Source: Leptidea sinapis
Lineage: Eukaryota; Arthropoda; Insecta; Lepidoptera; Pieridae
Length of the DNA: 64,000 bases
NCBI RefSeq assembly: GCF_905404315.1
Contig: NC_066312.1
Coordinates: 19,703,001 to 19,767,000, forward strand
Direction: 5' to 3'
Positions 1 to 10,951 of the stretch are shown here, one piece after another. A model generated the notes under the pieces. It saw nothing but the letters and a program-made list of their open reading frames with translations. It made no database searches and was not told where the DNA came from. A program made the translations under genes and the position numbers. Numbering within the stretch: the first letter of the stretch is position 1; the number at the start of each line of letters is the position of its first letter.

Positions 1-689
1 TATCTCTCTAGTGAAATGTACGAATATTTAAACTGCCACAAAGATGAAGAAAAAACACAGTGAAACAGAGGTGAAGGTACACGACAATTTTGGTTTTCGT
101 ATATTTATCGTGCAATCACTCAGTGATGTCGGTAACTCGACATATTGACGGCTCTATCAACCAAGCAGGGAGGTTGCGAGGCCGATCTGCAAACACTAAC
201 ACCCCATCCCTCGTACAAACGCGTGCCAAATTTTGATAAAGTTCTCAGTTCATGTTTAATCATACGATATTAAAGGCGAGTGTACACAAGCCGGAGTCGG
301 GTGTGCATGATGTGCATTATCATTTTACAGTAGATACTTAAGTGTCGATTGACTTTTGGAGGGAAACTAGTTAGAACTGTTCAAACCTGATAATAACTTA
401 TTTCGATCAAATTTGATGTATTGTCAAACAATGTGGGCAAACAATGAAGAATATCTCGGAGATACAGCAAGGTAAGCGAATCGATTGTCACTGTAACCGA
501 TTTTGATTGACAAGTAGTTAGTAGTCAGTCACGCTTGGAATTAGCTTTTTAGGCTGGGTTGCATCATATTAGCTGTTACAATTAGGGTTTAAATCAAATT
601 TAACGTTAACAGTTACAGTGACTTTAACATAGACTGCGGAATGTGTTGCACCATCGTATTCCTTATCAAGTCAATATCGAATATTTTTT
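1..689. other. Intergenic, no recognisable feature
   Basis: AT-rich sequence with no long open frame, RNA gene or repeat that I recognise. Confidence 0.5.
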
Positions 690-1500
690 GACAGAGGAGT
701 ATAACTAGCCAATATGCTTGGCATTCGTGCACTATGAAAAAGCCTTTGATTCGATCGAGATCTGGGCGGTGATTAAGTCTCTTCAATGGTGCTAATTGAA
801 TGATCGATAAATCGAAGCGTTGAAGTGTTTTATGGGAACGCCACCATGTCAGTCCGTCTCTAGGATCAGTTTTCGAAGCCTATCCGACTGCAGCGGGATT
901 CAGACAAGGCGATGTCATATCGCCGAAGCTGTTCACCGCTGCATTGTAAAAAGTCTTTAAGCTTCTAGACTGGAACATGCTGGGCATCAATATCAACGGC
1001 GTGTACATCACTCACCTTCGATTCGCAGGCAATATCGTTATCATGGCAGAGACCATGGAAGACTTAAGTTATTGTTCGATGGTCTCAATACAGCTTCCCA
1101 AGGAGTAGCTCTCACGATAAACATGGACAAGACGAAGATCATGTCTAATACCCATGTCACACCTACTCCCGTAATACTTGGGAACTGTACTCGAAATTGT
1201 TGACCGGTATGTCTTGTACCTTGGACAATTTCGTGAAAGAGGTCACTCGTCGAATACAACTCATATTGGCAGCGCTCGGAAAGCTCCGTAAAATCTCCTT
1301 GTCCTAATTACCACAGTGTCTGAACACGAAGTTTTTTAACTGGTGATGATGTTAGTTAGAGATAACGAGAAGACCTTTCATTGTCGCTCAAAGAGCAATG
1401 GAGAGGGCTATGCTCGAAGTTTCCTTGCGAGATTGAATGAGAAATGAGGAGATCCGCAGGAGAAACAATAATCGAGGATTGGACGGTTACGGTTATCATT
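690..1500 (+). pseudogene. RTE-clade LINE reverse transcriptase relic
   Basis: Broken reading frames on the plus strand give RT blocks in the right order: YEKAFDSIEIWAVIKSL near 722-785, GFRQGDVISPKLFTAAL near 898-948, then LRFAGNIVIMAE near 1017-1050. In the last, the catalytic Asp pair of the usual FADD is replaced by Gly-Asn. The thumb region and an RQRAMERAMLEV-like stretch follow (about 1240-1440). Several stops and frameshifts show it is dead. A second copy at 48330-50580 keeps LRFADDIVIM, which confirms the family. These elements normally carry an endonuclease and RT in one protein and copy themselves by target-primed reverse transcription. No 5' end or target duplication was found. 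Confidence 0.75.
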
Positions 1501-2599
1501 TAAATTTATGACGTCGTCTAAAAATTGTTCAATGGTGCAGCTCATTAGTTGCTCAAGCGGTACCTTAACATGTTTGTTATTGCTAATGTTAGTTGGTGGA
1601 ATCCAGTCTTAGTATTTTAAATATTAAACCATTAGGTAACGCACGCAACGATATAAAGTCTACAGAGTATGGAAGGATGGTTTATCTGCTTAGCGGTTTC
1701 AACTGCACTCAATATTGTTGTAACTACTAACTTTACATTTACTGCACTGTGCCCCTTTGCAAGCTTGACAGTTAAGCTGAATAAATTTCAACTTATATGA
1801 GGAAATGAAAAAATAATAAATGCAAGAGCAATCATAAAAGAAGCCTCAAGAGTCAAGAGTTATTGAGTAATCTAATTGTAGTAATTCACACGTACTGCAA
1901 ATGAATCAAAAAATTTGCAAACATTTTGAACATGTGAAGTAATATTTCCTACCTACTTCATTGATTTTTATAGAATTGAGTATTGTTTACCAAGGCTCTA
2001 GAGAGATGTATAGAACGTACTTAGACTTTGCTCAGACTTTACTTACGTAAAACTTAGGTAAGTGTAATTTTTGATTTCGTTTTTTTATGCTAAGTATTTA
2101 TGTTGTCTGTAGTAATAATGTTGTCTTACATTTCTTTCTCCGTTGATGAAATTTTCAGATTGGCTTCAAATTCGGTTTACAGTTTATAGATTTTTTTTAT
2201 TTTTTGCAGTAGGTATTATCTATACTGTAAGAATAAGAATAATAGGAATATACATAATATAATATAAGGTATGAAAAATAATGATTACAATGGAATGGAA
2301 ATGGAAAAACGTTTTTAGAGTTTTTTTCCCTTTTACAACCACAAGTCCGTTTACGCCCCTCTTATATGTAGGGGTATCATTGGAACCAGCTTCCTTGCAC
2401 AGGGTTTTACGTGATACGACATAAGTAGGTAAAAGTAAAAAGGTACATATACACCTTTCAAGCCGGGAACGCTCTTGGGATTCCTATGGTAATGCAGGAC
2501 AGCATGAGTGATCGCTATCTATAAGTAAACCAACGTATTAAATAGCCACCCGCAGTAGGATTCATCTGCGGCAACAGTCGGAATTGCACAATAAAATAT
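1501..2599. other. Intergenic; possible degenerate LINE tail near 2335-2540
   Basis: Mostly unassignable AT-rich DNA. Around 2440-2520, 'gggaacgctcttgggattcc' loosely resembles the LINE 3' end at 2600-2915, so this may be an older relative. Nothing else recognised. Confidence 0.35.
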
Positions 2600-2915
2600 A
2601 TTATGGTTGGCGCGGAATTCCACCTTCGCACGACACGACACAAATTAAGATATCATAGCCCCCCCCCCCCCCATCTGGATCATACTGCTGTTTCCAAGGA
2701 ACTTTTTTCCACGTACTACAAAGCTGTGGCATGAGCTTCCTTGTGCTGTTTTTCCGGGACGATGCGACACGGGTACCTTAAAAAAAAGCACGTACATCGT
2801 TAAAGGCCGGCAACGCTCCTGTGATTCCTCTGGTGTTATAAGAGAATGTGGGCGGCGATGATCAATTAATTTCAGGTGACCCGTACGTTCGTTTGTCCTC
2901 CTTTTCCATAAAAAA
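2600..2915 (+). mobile_element. Non-LTR retrotransposon 3' end fragment
   Basis: Plus-strand translation near 2697-2760 gives FFPRTTKLWHELP, the motif that ends many arthropod LINE reverse transcriptases. It is followed by a tail (ggccggcaacgctcctgtga...) that I recognise as a common lepidopteran LINE 3' end. It is frame-broken. A run of 14 C residues (about 2660-2673) interrupts the upstream part. 5'-truncated, no coding potential. Confidence 0.5.
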
Positions 2916-3904
2916 AATATGGATTATACTTCATCTCAAAAACTGTCCACAGTACCAAAACATGCCTTTCTTCCAATTAAGAATTAAACTAGATAAGAAT
3001 TTTATTTGGCGAAATGTAAACTATGAACAGAAAGCAATATTTCAGAAAGTACGACAACTTTTATATTCACTCTATTAGTATAACCATCTCGGATGAACTA
3101 AGACGTACAGCGACCATAGCAATCAGTCAGCCTGTCCACAATCTTACCGTTACACGAATATGCACTTAACTTGTGATACATCTCTATTGGTGACTTATGA
3201 AAGACTGGATCTAAATAGCCTATTATTGCGTGCACATACATAACACTGTTAAAACGGAAGCTTGAACCTATATTCTCATGGAACAGATAACTCGTTGAGG
3301 TGTTAAACATCAGATCAGCGACTTTTTGGAGATTAGAACGTGGTAACAACATCAAAGTCTGTAAACGAATGTCTTGGCTCTGGTATTGTAGATGTTCATG
3401 AGTTGCTGCATTTAATACTTTCGATCAAGTAAGTAGCAATAAAGCAATGTAGCAAACTTGCCTGTTTGCCCTCTCTAATAGGTATAAAAATTTGTGGTTG
3501 ATTTATTAAAAACTTAATGTAGTAATTAATGTAAAGAAACTTATTAAATAAACTGAATATTGTTGATTTTTTATCGTAAAATAATTTAACACAAAAGAGA
3601 CAAAAGTTAAAATTTTACCTAATTAAAATAATCAAGAGAGTTTTAATATAAATATTTCGACTGCCTTTTTGTCAGTAGTTAATAAGACTATTTAATTAAA
3701 TTACAGATACATTTCTCTCTTATGTATAAAGGAACATATTAATTCTATCCATCCCAGTGTATCAGTAAATTCGGTAACCCCAGGGGGTTTGGTTGTGGTC
3801 ACAACCCTTCCTCACTCATTCTAGAACAACGTAGGCACTAGGCAGCCATCCCTTCTGCCTCCAATGAATCTTGAACAGGTGACAAGTGTTTGTTGAAAAA
3901 AAAC
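2916..3904. other. Intergenic, nothing recognised
   Basis: AT-rich stretch with short spurious open frames only (for example on the minus strand at 3098-3355). No family match that I know. Confidence 0.45.
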
Positions 3905-4558
3905 GCCGTGACCGGTTATGACGTCGGTTATTGTTGCCTTCGCTATTTCATCAACTTGCAAAGTCTTATCCACTCATTTCTTTCTTTCTTTCTTTGTCTC
4001 ACGAAATAGAACTCCAAACAAAATAAATTGGATGTTTCAGATCTGCGCCATCTATGATATACTATTGTACTAAATACCACACACGAAAGGAATCAGCCGT
4101 GAGTTTGAAATAAATTTTGCAATTTGTTTTGTATCACAGGAAGATGGCGTTAAATAGAAAATAGAAGAATAGATAGAATTTTTATATGGCCGTGACCCGT
4201 TATGACGTTAGTTATTGTGGCCGTCACTATTTCACCTACTTGCAAAGTCTTTTGCTCGTCAGTATCCACTCATTTCTTTCTTTGGTTTACACAGAATGTC
4301 CAGTACATCAAGTAACACTGTCTTCATCGAAAAAAAGCCCAGTATTTGGGCCCTGCTTTTCAATCATAAGGCCTAACTATGTAAAGTTTATTACCCGCCT
4401 CACGAAATAGAACTCCAAGTTACAAAAAATTTTGGATGTTTCAGATCTGCGCCATCTATGATATACTAGTGCACTAAATACCACACACGAAAACAATTAG
4501 CCGTGAGAATGAAATATATATTTTAAAAATTGTTTTGTATCACAAGAAGATGGCGCTA
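3905..4558 (+). repeat. Tandem direct duplication (two diverged copies)
   Basis: Copy 1 at about 3905-4148 and copy 2 at about 4189-4558 share their beginnings (gccgtgacc-ggttatgacgt), their middle (tcacgaaatagaactcca) and their ends (cagatctgcgccatctatga through agaagatggcg). Copy 2 carries about 130 extra bases in the middle. In copy 1 the same place is occupied by a short TTTC run (about 3978-3994). Function unknown. Confidence 0.8.
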
Positions 4559-4648
4559 GATAAAAGCAATTTTTATGTTTAAAACATTTATTTTTTAAAT
4601 ATTCCAATTAGTCAATCAATACTGGATATATATCTATATTATACTGTA

Positions 4649-5523
4649 TTTTTTTTCTAGAGGAGTAAAATACATTTACGTATTGAAGACCCCGAAACGG
4701 GGCCTTTACAGCGAAGTCGGGCTGGGGCCTTGGAGGCCGAAAATGTAGCTCACAGGCTCGGGGTGTCTCGGAAGGAGACTCAAACCTCGGACCGCCTGCT
4801 CACTAGGCTGGATGGAGAGAAGATCACTAACGATCTAATATGTCTGTTAGTCCAGTGGACTCTAGGTTTGAAGAGACTTCGCACTCGCCGGCGAGTGCGG
4901 TGATATATGTATGTAAATATGTGTGAGTGTATGTAAGTGTATGACTATTTGTGAGTAGTGTTATTGAACGTGTGTGATGAGATGTGAGTGTGAGTGGTGT
5001 TAAACGATTACAAGACGAGGACTATCTCGTCGGGCTTCTATCAAAGTGTGTGAATCGTATGATATTAGGTTGCGGCCGCTGGAAATCGTGAAAGTGACGA
5101 GTGGCAGCGGTTTGATGTACATGGCCGCGCCTACGTCTACGAGGGCGGTGTGGTTGGTTTGGTGTCGGTGATGGTGTTGGTGTCGCGCTCGTAATTTAGT
5201 CGTCCGGGTCGACTAGTACGTGTCGAGGTCGCCTCTGTTTGTTCAGACTGTGGTCTAGAGGAGTGTAAGCACATGCCTCCCTCACCAAGATATTAGGGTG
5301 CTCGGCCACCTTATCAAAGTAGCGTCGCGATATCTCCTTGAAATGTTGAGCGATGGTCGGCAGCTCAAGATCGCGATGGAGATCTACGTTACGAACCAAC
5401 CACGGCGCTCCGGTGGCCGTGCGCGTGAATCTATTCTGAACCACTTGCAAACGCCGCAAGTGGCTCGGCGGCGCGTGGGCAAACACGATGCTTGCGTACG
5501 ACATAATGGGACGTACGATGATC
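4649..5523 (-). mobile_element. 5'-truncated Jockey-type LINE insertion with 11-bp TSD
   Basis: On the minus strand the element ends in a poly(A) (plus-strand T8 at 4649-4656). It is bounded by the same 11 bases, attatactgta, at 4638-4648 and 5524-5534. This is the signature of target-primed reverse transcription. Only the last part of the RT open frame and the 3' UTR were inserted. The 3' UTR contains a small ccccgaaacgggg hairpin near 4689. Confidence 0.85.
5196..5523 (-). pseudogene. Jockey-like reverse transcriptase, C-terminal remnant
   Basis: About 108 residues in one open frame: IVRPIMSYASIVFAHAPP, QNRFTRTATGAPWLVRN, then DLHRDLELPTIAQHF and ISRRYFDKVAEHPNILV before the stop. This is the post-thumb region of Jockey-clade RTs. 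The catalytic domain is missing because of 5' truncation. A relative with the same NADLHRDLELPTIQQHL block lies at 46776-47655. Frame is intact but the protein cannot be functional. Confidence 0.85.
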
Positions 5524-5534
5524 ATTATACTGTA

Positions 5535-5748
5535 GTGTGCACACATCGTATTTTTTTAAATATTTCTCCCGACTCTCATCTCCTAAAATAAAATATATTA
5601 ATACTTTCAATATTTTTATTTCATTAATATTCATATTTGCCTAAATATTGTATACCATTATGGTACCTACATTTCTTTTCTATGAAATATTTGATCAAAT
5701 AAATCATTAGTAAGAACAATTACGGGAAGAGAGAAATAACAGCTGTGT
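5535..5748. other. Intergenic spacer
   Basis: Short AT-rich gap between the Jockey insertion and the pogo-like transposon; nothing recognised. Confidence 0.5.
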
Positions 5749-6111
5749 TAGGGGCAAGTGCGGAACATGTGGACACTTTCCTGACTTTCAAATAAAATAT
5801 TTTTTATATCTGAATTAGTCAAGTTTTTTTTTATTTTTAACATATCACATGTCTTAAGGGATAATCAGCCTTTCTTAAACTTAAATTCTAGTCTCAATGT
5901 CACTTATACTTACGAAAATAATCAACTCTTTTTAAAAACACCGTATCAGTCCACAGGTTCAACAGATGACTGTACCTATGTACAGTAAAATTGTACCTGG
6001 GGACGGTGTGGTACCTTGGGACGGTTCACATTAATTAGATAATCAAAAAGAAAAAAATAATCATAGACTTCTAAAAACAATTTCAAACTAAAGTAAACAT
6101 GCTCTTTATAC

Positions 6112-8156
6112 TTATTTGTATACATTACGACACGTTTCATACAAGTTTTCAGTAGATTCATCGCTATCGTCATCATTGTCATTAGAGAAACCTTCACTCT
6201 CATCATCAGATTCAAAATTTTCTCTGTGTGACAAGGGAACACAACAAATATGATAGCTACAAAAACTGCATTTGAGCATTTCGTTTTTGTCTTTGGAATA
6301 AGTTTTACACTCCATACATTTAACAAACGATAACTTCTCTTGTTGAATAATTTGAATCTTTTTTTTCGCCAGATTTCTCAATGTATTCATTTGAAAGGGC
6401 GTTGGAAGGACCAGGTTCAGATAGGTTAGCCAGCAGAGGAGTTGGATGACTTTTAGAGCAACTAGCATCAACCATGGAGGAACCAGATTGTGAAAGAGCT
6501 TTGGTAGCAATTATTCTTTAAGCAGCTTTTGCTTTTTTTTCTTGTTCGTTTTCTGGTCTGCCATTTTCTTCTTTTCAGCTTTTTTCAATGCGTCACCTAG
6601 TATTTCATCTTTTTCTGGAGTGTCAGTTGAAATTCTGGCTTTTTTACGCTTTTTTCCACGTTGGGTACCCTTTCGAGGCTCAGCTTTTACAAATGGGCGG
6701 ACGGTTTCGGGCGTTATTTGGGGATCCATAATCTTCACAATACAGGGTGTTCTAGTATTAGCCGAGCATCCTTCTGGAGTGGCGAAATTGATTCTGGGAT
6801 GGCCTCAATAACAGAATCTCCAAATAGTTTGTTTCGATCCAAGTTATCTGGGTAACCATCGGTGTGTTTTTCGTGGATTTGTGAGCATTTTCGGATGGGT
6901 TTCCAGTTAAGTTTTGGCTTGGGTCTGGACGATCACTTACATACGAGCATAAGAAATCTTCGTCTGAAAATATGTTTCTATTGTACGGATAAATGCCTGA
7001 GACCTCGAAGCCTTTTACAACGTTTTTTGGTGTAAACGAGAGTCCATATGCTTCGCCAGCTATTTCTGCCACATCGTAAATGGTAATGGGTTTGACAGGA
7101 TGATTGAGAATCCATCTGTCAGCTGCTTGGCTGTATTGACTTTTAAATGGTCCAAAAACCGTTCGATCTAGTGGTTGTAAATGGTTGGATGTATACGGAG
7201 GCAAAGTCAACAAGATAATTCGATTCTCTCTGGCTTTGTCAATTATTTCAATGGAGATATGTGTTTCATGGTTGTCCATTGTTAGGAGAACTGGTTTTTC
7301 TCTTGTTGGCTTAGCGAATTCAAAAAAGTGATCTAAGAACTTTCTGAAAATCGGTTCTGTTGACCACCCTGATTGATTAGCCACACCCAAAGAACCAGGT
7401 GGAGCTCCTTTCAACATGTTGTCTTTGTAGGAAACCTGTGAGAATATGAACACAGGAGGCACGGCGTTTCCACAAGCATTTATGCAGCTTATCATTGTGG
7501 TATTCACTCCTCTTTCTCCTGAAGTCGTCTTCCCTAGCTGGCGAATATCTTTAGGAGCTAATACTTTCCCTGGCTTGTGAACAGTGGATGTCTCAGTCTC
7601 ATCGACATTATAAATCGATCCTAGTGGAAAGTCGCGACATGACCGATTCCAAGTTGTTGAATAAATCATCCACGTTTGCCCCATTAAAGCTAGTTTCTCT
7701 TGCTATGCTCGTTGATTCTGTTTTGCGAAGAGATAATTCCGGGAAACGAAGACGAAAATTGCGGAGCCACCCAATTCCTGCCATTTTGTTCTCTTCCCAG
7801 TTAGCAGCACATTTGTTTTGTTTAGAAACAGCGTATTGGTAAGCCAGCTCTCTACATCTCAAGCCGTCTTGTATTTAAGCCCATGTGTAGGAGTGCAGCT
7901 TTTCTTAAATATTTGCATAGCAAAATTTCTTCTTCCCGATCAAATACCTTTCTTACATCATTCTTCAATAGCTGAATGCCATTCTTCATATCATTGCTTT
8001 TATGTAACTTCAAGTATTTAAAAACGGTTGACTTTGGTAGATCATATTTTTCAGCTACTTTTCTTATCGGAATGCCACTTCTTGCTTCTGTTACGGCTGC
8101 TGTTAGTGTATCAGGGCATATTCCCTTTCTTTTTAAACCAGTTTTACTGCGAGGCA
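6112..8156 (-). pseudogene. Pogo/Tigger-like DDE transposase, frameshifted
   Basis: Pieces in order on the minus strand: a pipsqueak-type helix-turn-helix (8156-7860: SGIPIRKVAEKYDLPKSTVF); a CENP-B-like second DNA-binding part (7862-7640: GIGWLRNFRLRFPELSLRK); the DDE catalytic domain (7640-6860), with first Asp in SIYNVDET, second in LLTMDNHETH and third in LQPLDRTVFGPFK; a lysine-rich linker (6700-6520); and a Cys-rich C-terminal finger with CxxC pairs near 6310 and 6260 and an acidic tail. All three catalytic acids remain, but frameshifts lie near 7855, 7640, 6855 and 6750, so no functional protein is made. A splice acceptor at 8158-8157 (ttttttcag) would leave TG-CCT-CGC, so the start codon may be split by an intron. 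Confidence 0.85.
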
Positions 8157-8432
8157 CTGAAAAAATTAACAAAATTGCTGATCAGATAAGTAAATATTAT
8201 GACACTTTTGTACCTGTGGACAGTCCACAGGTACACCCATATTTTTGTCCACAGGTACAAATTCAGACAAAATATAAAACTGATCTAACCTTGAGAATAA
8301 AACAAACTAAAATACAGGGAAACAATCACTAACTAAGCAATAAACAACACAAATCACACTGCAAATACGATCGAACCGATGTCGTAAGTATTTACAGGGT
8401 AAAAATTGTTCAAATTAAGCAAAATAACTTAC
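8157..8432 (-). other. Probable 5' intron of the pogo-like transposase
   Basis: On the minus strand, ...ccaaaaA is followed by a consensus donor gtaagt (8432-8427), and ttttttcag (ending 8157) precedes TGCCTCGCAGT. Joining gives A+TG, then PRSKTGLKRKG, a typical basic N-terminus. Inferred from splice consensus only. Confidence 0.45.
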
Positions 8433-8626
8433 TTTTTGGAGCAAAAACTTTTCACAGCCTCTACACTGACAACCACAAAGGAAACAAAGATGGCGATACG
8501 TCAAAACTGTCAACGCTAGACCAAGCTATACGGCTGCGTTAAAATTAAAATTTTAGGGTTGCTAGTTTTGTCGGAACTGATTGTGTCCACAGGTACAAGC
8601 GTCCATAGGAACAGCACTTACCCCTA

Positions 8627-9060
8627 CATGTATTGTCTACTAAATAGGTCATTTTGTTTAAACAGCTGTGCAGATATGCATTTTTGATACATTTTTGGCT
8701 AAGGGATCATAGTCCTAATTGAACTTTGCAACCTTTATGGATCTATTGCATTATTTGCCCAGCCATTCGATGTTTCTACAGCATCTCTCTCAGGCAAATC
8801 ACTTGTATAAATCGGATATGTCCTTGGTTGACCTCCTCACCTTTTAGAAACACTGTAAGTAGTTCACGTCAGTATGTATACTGGGTGCATTTCGACTGAA
8901 GCGCACAGAATTCGCTCAGGATGTGGGGTTTTCTTCTCAGGGTATTTCATCCATTTCGCACAAAATCTATAACTGGAATTATCAATTATTCTTATTTTGT
9001 ATGGATGTTTATTAGGCGTGCGCAATGGCCAGATATAACTCGGCTTGGATATAGTATAAT
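8627..9060. other. Intergenic, nothing recognised
   Basis: No feature that I can support. Confidence 0.45.
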
Positions 9061-9062
9061 TC

Positions 9063-9530
9063 TTAACAATTTGTTATTTTTAAAGAGATATTCCTCACTT
9101 CTGGGATTAATTATACTAATCAAATTAGTAACTAAAATTTATGAACGATGCGGGACTGGAACCCTTGTCCTCTCGGGTTCCGCTCGAGCGTTCTTACCGA
9201 CTGAGCCAAGCGTTCGAGTACCTACGCATGAATCATAAATTTTTGGTATATCTTGTCCCACTGTCCGGTTGTGGCTCCAGGTTCAGATGGTGTTTAGATT
9301 TGAAAGAGCGACATCTCAAGTCAATTTCCTAATATGCAATTATATGGGTTGATCTACTGTAAAGTAGACCCTGTAGATGGAGCCACAACCTGAGAGTTGA
9401 AGAAGATATACAAAAATTTATGATTCGTGCGTACTCGAACGGTTGGCTCAGTCGGAAAGAGCGCTCGGACGGAACCCGAGAGGTCGCAGGTTTGAGTCCC
9501 GCATCGTTAATAAATTCTGGTTACATATTT
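9063..9530. repeat. Palindromic dimer of a tRNA-derived SINE
   Basis: Two SINE copies in opposite orientation form inverted arms, about 9137-9278 and 9375-9516, around a 96-base spacer. Each arm has a tRNA-like block with a pol III B-box-like segment (minus strand near 9142-9165 on the left; gtttgagtcccgcatcg at 9490-9506 on the right) and an A-box-like ggctcagtcggaaagagcgc (9442-9461). The inner flanks also mirror each other (ggttgtggctcca at 9268-9280 against tggagccacaacc at 9378-9390). Confidence 0.8.
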
Positions 9531-9700
9531 AATTCATATGTGTAATTCTTAATGAGCATCAAGTTGATACTCGTACCTAATAAAAGATTTTATACATTTA
9601 TTTAAATAATTTAATTGTTGATTAATAATATCACCACATAAGTCTAAGTCTTATTACAAAAAGCAGTCTTCGGTTATACCAGAACTAGTAACAATTAACC

Positions 9701-9834
9701 CCCCTTATTCATAATGGTCCGCTAACTTTAAACAGCCGCTTAGGAGTGTTTTTTCTCATTCTGACTTAGGTCAATAGAAGAAGACAGTGAGAATTAGCAA
9801 TGCTTTCAGTTAGCAGACTATTATGAATAAGGGG
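9701..9834. mobile_element. MITE, 134 bp, 27-bp terminal inverted repeats
   Basis: Left end ccccttattcataatggtcc and right end, read inward on the other strand, ccccttattcataatagtct are near identical and continue to gctaac. No coding capacity. The target duplication is unclear, so I do not assign a superfamily. Confidence 0.75.
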
Positions 9835-9954
9835 ATAAGTGTATAACATACAATCGCTTTAATTAACTATTAGAGAGACTCGACAAAATTTATAGAGCGG
9901 ATTACTCGATCAAATTTAGGATTTAATTCCAATAGGCCATTCCCTTATTTTTTT

Positions 9955-10298
9955 TATGCCAATACGAGACGAGACAGCAGGTCGTTCAACTGATGGTGAT
10001 TGATACGCCCTGCCCATTACAATGCAGTGCCTTTCAGGATTCTTGAAACCCAAAAACTCTGAGCAGCACTACAATTGCGCTCGTCACCCTGACACATAAG
10101 ATGTTAAGTCTCATTTGCCCAGTAATTACACGCACACACACTAGCTACGGCGCCGTTCACACCGAAACACTTACTGTGTTTCGGTGTGAACGGTGCTTAC
10201 ACATTACTGCTTCATGGCAGAAATAGGCGGCGTTGTGGTCCCATAATCTAGCCAGCATCCTGTGCAAAGGAACCTCCCACTGGTAAACCTTATTCTTG
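9955..10298 (-). repeat. Lepidopteran interspersed repeat (family shared with 17727 and 63925)
   Basis: Minus-strand copy of a short interspersed element whose body reads ccagtgggaggttcctttgc...attatgggaccacaacg...ctgccatgaagcagtaatgtg. Related copies lie at 17727-18045 and 63925-64000. This copy contains an extra 25-base inverted duplication that makes a perfect hairpin (10153-10193). No coding capacity. Confidence 0.7.
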
Positions 10299-10950
10299 AA
10301 GAATAACATGGAAGGATTCATACAAGTAAAAGAGGCCACCGAACAATGTCAAGACCATAGACTTACAATACACTATCGTATAGACGACGTGACAGCCTCA
10401 TAATGAGTGACCACTTTTAATTTGTCGATGTGTGCAGCCTAGCAACACTCTCTAAGAAAAAAGAGATTGCATGAAATGTGTAGCCATTGTTAGATTGACA
10501 GGCCATTATAATCTTGTAATAAAAGGAGATGGCCGAAATCCACTACGTTTTACGTGTTTTACGTTCGCTTTCAAACTTAGCCGGACTATACTTCTTCGCC
10601 ATAATATTGTACTTACTACTATTTCAAACTGCACGTTTCATACTAAACAATATATCAATTTTTTACTCAGGCAGTCACGCCTCTTATAACGTAGAATTTA
10701 CATCCTCTTTGAATATGTGCGTTAGCTAGTGGTTTAATATTGAAAATACTAAGGCACTAATGTTAAACGTGGCTGACTGTTTACGACTTGACAGTCAAAA
10801 TCTGTTACAGAAACAATGTATTATACGCTCTACTTTTCTATATTGCTGTCTCTCCGTTAGCGATCTTCTTCTCTCTCGAGCGCTTTGTTTAATTAAACGC
10901 TAGTATATTGTAAATCTATGTTCAAGACCGGCAAATATAGGCGATAATAT
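10299..10950. other. Intergenic, nothing recognised
   Basis: Short chance open frames only. Confidence 0.45.
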
Positions 10951-10951
10951 G

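Larger units (their letters stand above)
5751..8624 (-). mobile_element. Pogo-like (Tc1/mariner superfamily) DNA transposon, near full length
   Basis: Bounded by TA at 5749-5750 and 8625-8626, the target duplication of this superfamily. Terminal inverted repeats begin ggggcaagtgcgg on the left and, read inward from the right, ggggtaagtgctg (about 17 of 24 match). The 2.87-kb body encodes a frameshifted transposase on the minus strand. Many copies of a gtacctgtggac-like motif sit just inside both ends (5761-6024 and 8209-8598). The ends are well preserved, so the insertion is not ancient. Confidence 0.85.

Noticed and set aside
6542..6811. Plus-strand open frames over the pogo-like transposase
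   Set aside because: Antisense shadows of the transposase C-terminal region.
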